Below are positions 51,715 to 53,256 of a stretch of 53,256 nt of DNA, in pieces. A model generated the notes under the pieces. The model had not been told where the DNA came from and ran no database searches. It saw nothing but the letters and a program-made list of their open reading frames with translations. The stretch lies in assembly GCF_050337105.1 (NCBI RefSeq), contig NZ_JAKJSQ010000026.1, positions 1 to 53,256 on the forward strand. Reading direction: 5' to 3'. Source of the stretch: Aliivibrio_A kagoshimensis (GTDB taxonomy: Bacteria; Pseudomonadota; Gammaproteobacteria; Enterobacterales; Vibrionaceae). The translations under genes and the position numbers were made by a program. Each line of letters opens with the position of its first letter. Within the stretch, counting starts at the first letter, position 1.

Positions 51715-53027
51715 GGTTTCATCTTTAGCAGAGTAAACAAGCGCTCATTAAAGGTCGGTGTTTGGTAAAACAGAAAACCAGCAATAACGATATTTCCTAA
51801 CGCGAGAACACCAAAGAATAATGGGATAGATAGCTGTAATTGGTGTAAAAAAACAATGGCCAACACCGCACTTACTACCATAAAAATGGCATTGTAAATA
51901 TTATTAGCTGCAATCACCTGAGCTCGCTGATCGGTTCTCGCTCGCTGTTGAATCATGGTATACAGTGGCACGATATATATCCCCCCAGATACACCCAATA
52001 ACAATAAACTGATGAACAGCGGAAGCAGCTCAATAGAGGTGATAAATTGAGCGGCATTGAGCATGCCACTGGTTTGCTCTGGAGTAAACCAGTAGAGGTT
52101 GGCCCCAAAGATAGTGATACCAATACTGCCTAACGGTACGATTCCAGGCTCCAATTTTCCCTTCGATATCTTATTACACAACAGGGATCCGATAGCGATG
52201 CCAATAGAGAAGAGGGCAAGCAATATCGATACGGCCCCCTCGGAACCATGCAGATGGATCTTGGTAAAATTTGGAAATTGAGTTAAATAACTTGCGCCTA
52301 AAAACCAGAACCAGCTGATGCCCATAATAGAGAGAAATATCAGGTTATCAGAATGGGCTATCTTCAAGGTATTTTTGGTGTGCAATATCGGATTAAAACT
52401 GACTTTTTCAGCTATTTTATCTGAGGTTGCCGTTGGAATGAAAAGGCTGGAAATATAGCCAATTATTGCAAATAAGACACACAAAACAGCAACGATATAA
52501 CTACTGTAAAGTGAAGACGCGATGATACCCGCTCCTAAAGTCCCTAATAGAATGGCGAGAAAAGTCCCCGTCTCGACTAATGCATTACCTTGTACCAGCT
52601 CAGATTGTTGTAGGTGTTGAGGAAGTATTGCGTATTTAATTGGGCCAAAAATAGCGGATTGGCTGCCCATTAAGAAAAGCAAAAAAAGCAGTAACCAGTA
52701 GCTTTGAGAGATAAAAGCAAAAGCGGCGATACTCATGATAATGATCTCAGCCAACTTAATCTTTCTAATCAGTGCAGATTTTTCGTGTAGGTCAGCCAGT
52801 ACACCAGCAGAGGCCGAGAAGATAAAGAAAGGAAGAATAAAGAGACCTGCCGCCATATTGATGTAAAGCGTTGAGGAGATAGGCTGTTGCTCTAGTGTGG
52901 CATAGGCGACAAGTAACAACAGAACATTCTTAAAAATGTTGTCATTAAATGCGCCCATTGCTTGAGTAATAAAGTAGGGAAGAAATCGACGAGAGCGGAG
53001 CAAAGGGCCTGATTCTTGAGAGCTCAT
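51711..53027 (-). CDS. LplT-like MFS transporter
   Basis: A 438-residue, roughly 12-helix major facilitator protein. The start TQAMGAFNDNIFKN and the FGPIKYAILPQ block with NALVETGTFLAILLGT resemble LplT, the inner-membrane lysophospholipid flippase, and the transporter halves of fused LplT-Aas proteins. No acyltransferase (Aas) gene lies beside it here, so a lysophospholipid role is plausible but not shown. The upstream region 53028-53256 contains only an AACAAT/ATTGTT inverted repeat and one ambiguous base (53182). Confidence 0.75.
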   Translation of the reverse strand: MSSQESGPLLRSRRFLPYFITQAMGAFNDNIFKNVLLLLVAYATLEQQPISSTLYINMAAGLFILPFFIFSASAGVLADLHEKSALIRKIKLAEIIIMSIAAFAFISQSYWLLLFLLFLMGSQSAIFGPIKYAILPQHLQQSELVQGNALVETGTFLAILLGTLGAGIIASSLYSSYIVAVLCVLFAIIGYISSLFIPTATSDKIAEKVSFNPILHTKNTLKIAHSDNLIFLSIMGISWFWFLGASYLTQFPNFTKIHLHGSEGAVSILLALFSIGIAIGSLLCNKISKGKLEPGIVPLGSIGITIFGANLYWFTPEQTSGMLNAAQFITSIELLPLFISLLLLGVSGGIYIVPLYTMIQQRARTDQRAQVIAANNIYNAIFMVVSAVLAIVFLHQLQLSIPLFFGVLALGNIVIAGFLFYQTPTFNERLFTLLKMKP

Positions 53028-53256
53028 ACTGTTTTAGATTCCTTCTATTAACAATAGGTTGATTGTTATTGAGCACAATCACTACTGCTCAGTGTGATTG
53101 CGTAGCTCGATTTGGTCAAGTGTTTTGCAGTGATAGACTTTGTAGAGTAGCTGGGATCGCTTTTTTGTCATTTTTTAGCTANAAAATATTGAAATGGTTG
53201 ATCTGATTCGGGGTTTTAAAATAATTTTATGTCTATGCTTACTCACAGTGTTAAAC

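Overview
The window is gammaproteobacterial chromosome and almost certainly Vibrionaceae. The gene order folD / tRNA-Arg / tig-clpP-clpX-lon-hupB-ppiD-comEA, the menFDHBCE operon, the minCDE-ycgL cluster and the rhombosortase are all typical of that family. The genus cannot be fixed from sequence alone. Three ambiguous bases (12469, 12626, 53182) suggest a draft assembly.

Layout. 1-3006: Fur-type site and feoABC ferrous iron uptake. 3014-7949: HIT hydrolase, lpxM, argS, yecM, purU. 8090-12567: yoaA helicase, tsaB, a small unknown gene, slp lipoprotein, alpha/beta hydrolase. 12712-15850: fadD, a DUF2970 membrane protein and rnd. 15901-19112: minCDE reading left, with ycgL and an MltB-type transglycosylase reading right. 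19158-20343: folD behind a perfect PurR palindrome, then tRNA-Arg(UCU) with its own promoter and terminator. 20459-32119: a defence island between tRNA-Arg and tig. 32222-41310: tig, clpP, clpX, lon (with a sigma-32-type promoter), hupB, ppiD, comEA. 41289-44342: rhombosortase, tapT, yfbR, alaA. 44641-51714: the complete menaquinone operon. 51711-53027: an LplT-like MFS transporter.

The island is the exceptional part. A TIGR04141/DUF6119 gene reads left. Reading right are a half-length HsdS-like protein, hsdM, a full two-TRD hsdS, an ATPase plus HNH nuclease pair that looks like the Septu system (PtuA/PtuB), hsdR and a YgjP-type metallopeptidase. The anti-phage pair thus lies inside a Type I restriction operon. 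The 161-bp divergent promoter region carries three 21-bp bipartite palindromes (7-bp arms, 7-bp spacer). They flank the two predicted promoters and overlap their expected start points. Their TCA-N7-TGA core has the form of a Type I target read by two identical TRDs, so the half-HsdS protein may bind its own promoter; this is inference. No integrase, transposase or duplicated tRNA end is visible. A 12-bp tandem repeat just after the tRNA may be a leftover integration signal.

Elsewhere the genes are housekeeping and largely intact. Points of note are the chain of hairpins in the tig leader, UUG starts on rnd, menF and the DUF6119 gene, a 17-bp palindrome ahead of fadD, and several convergent gene pairs that overlap at their 3' ends.
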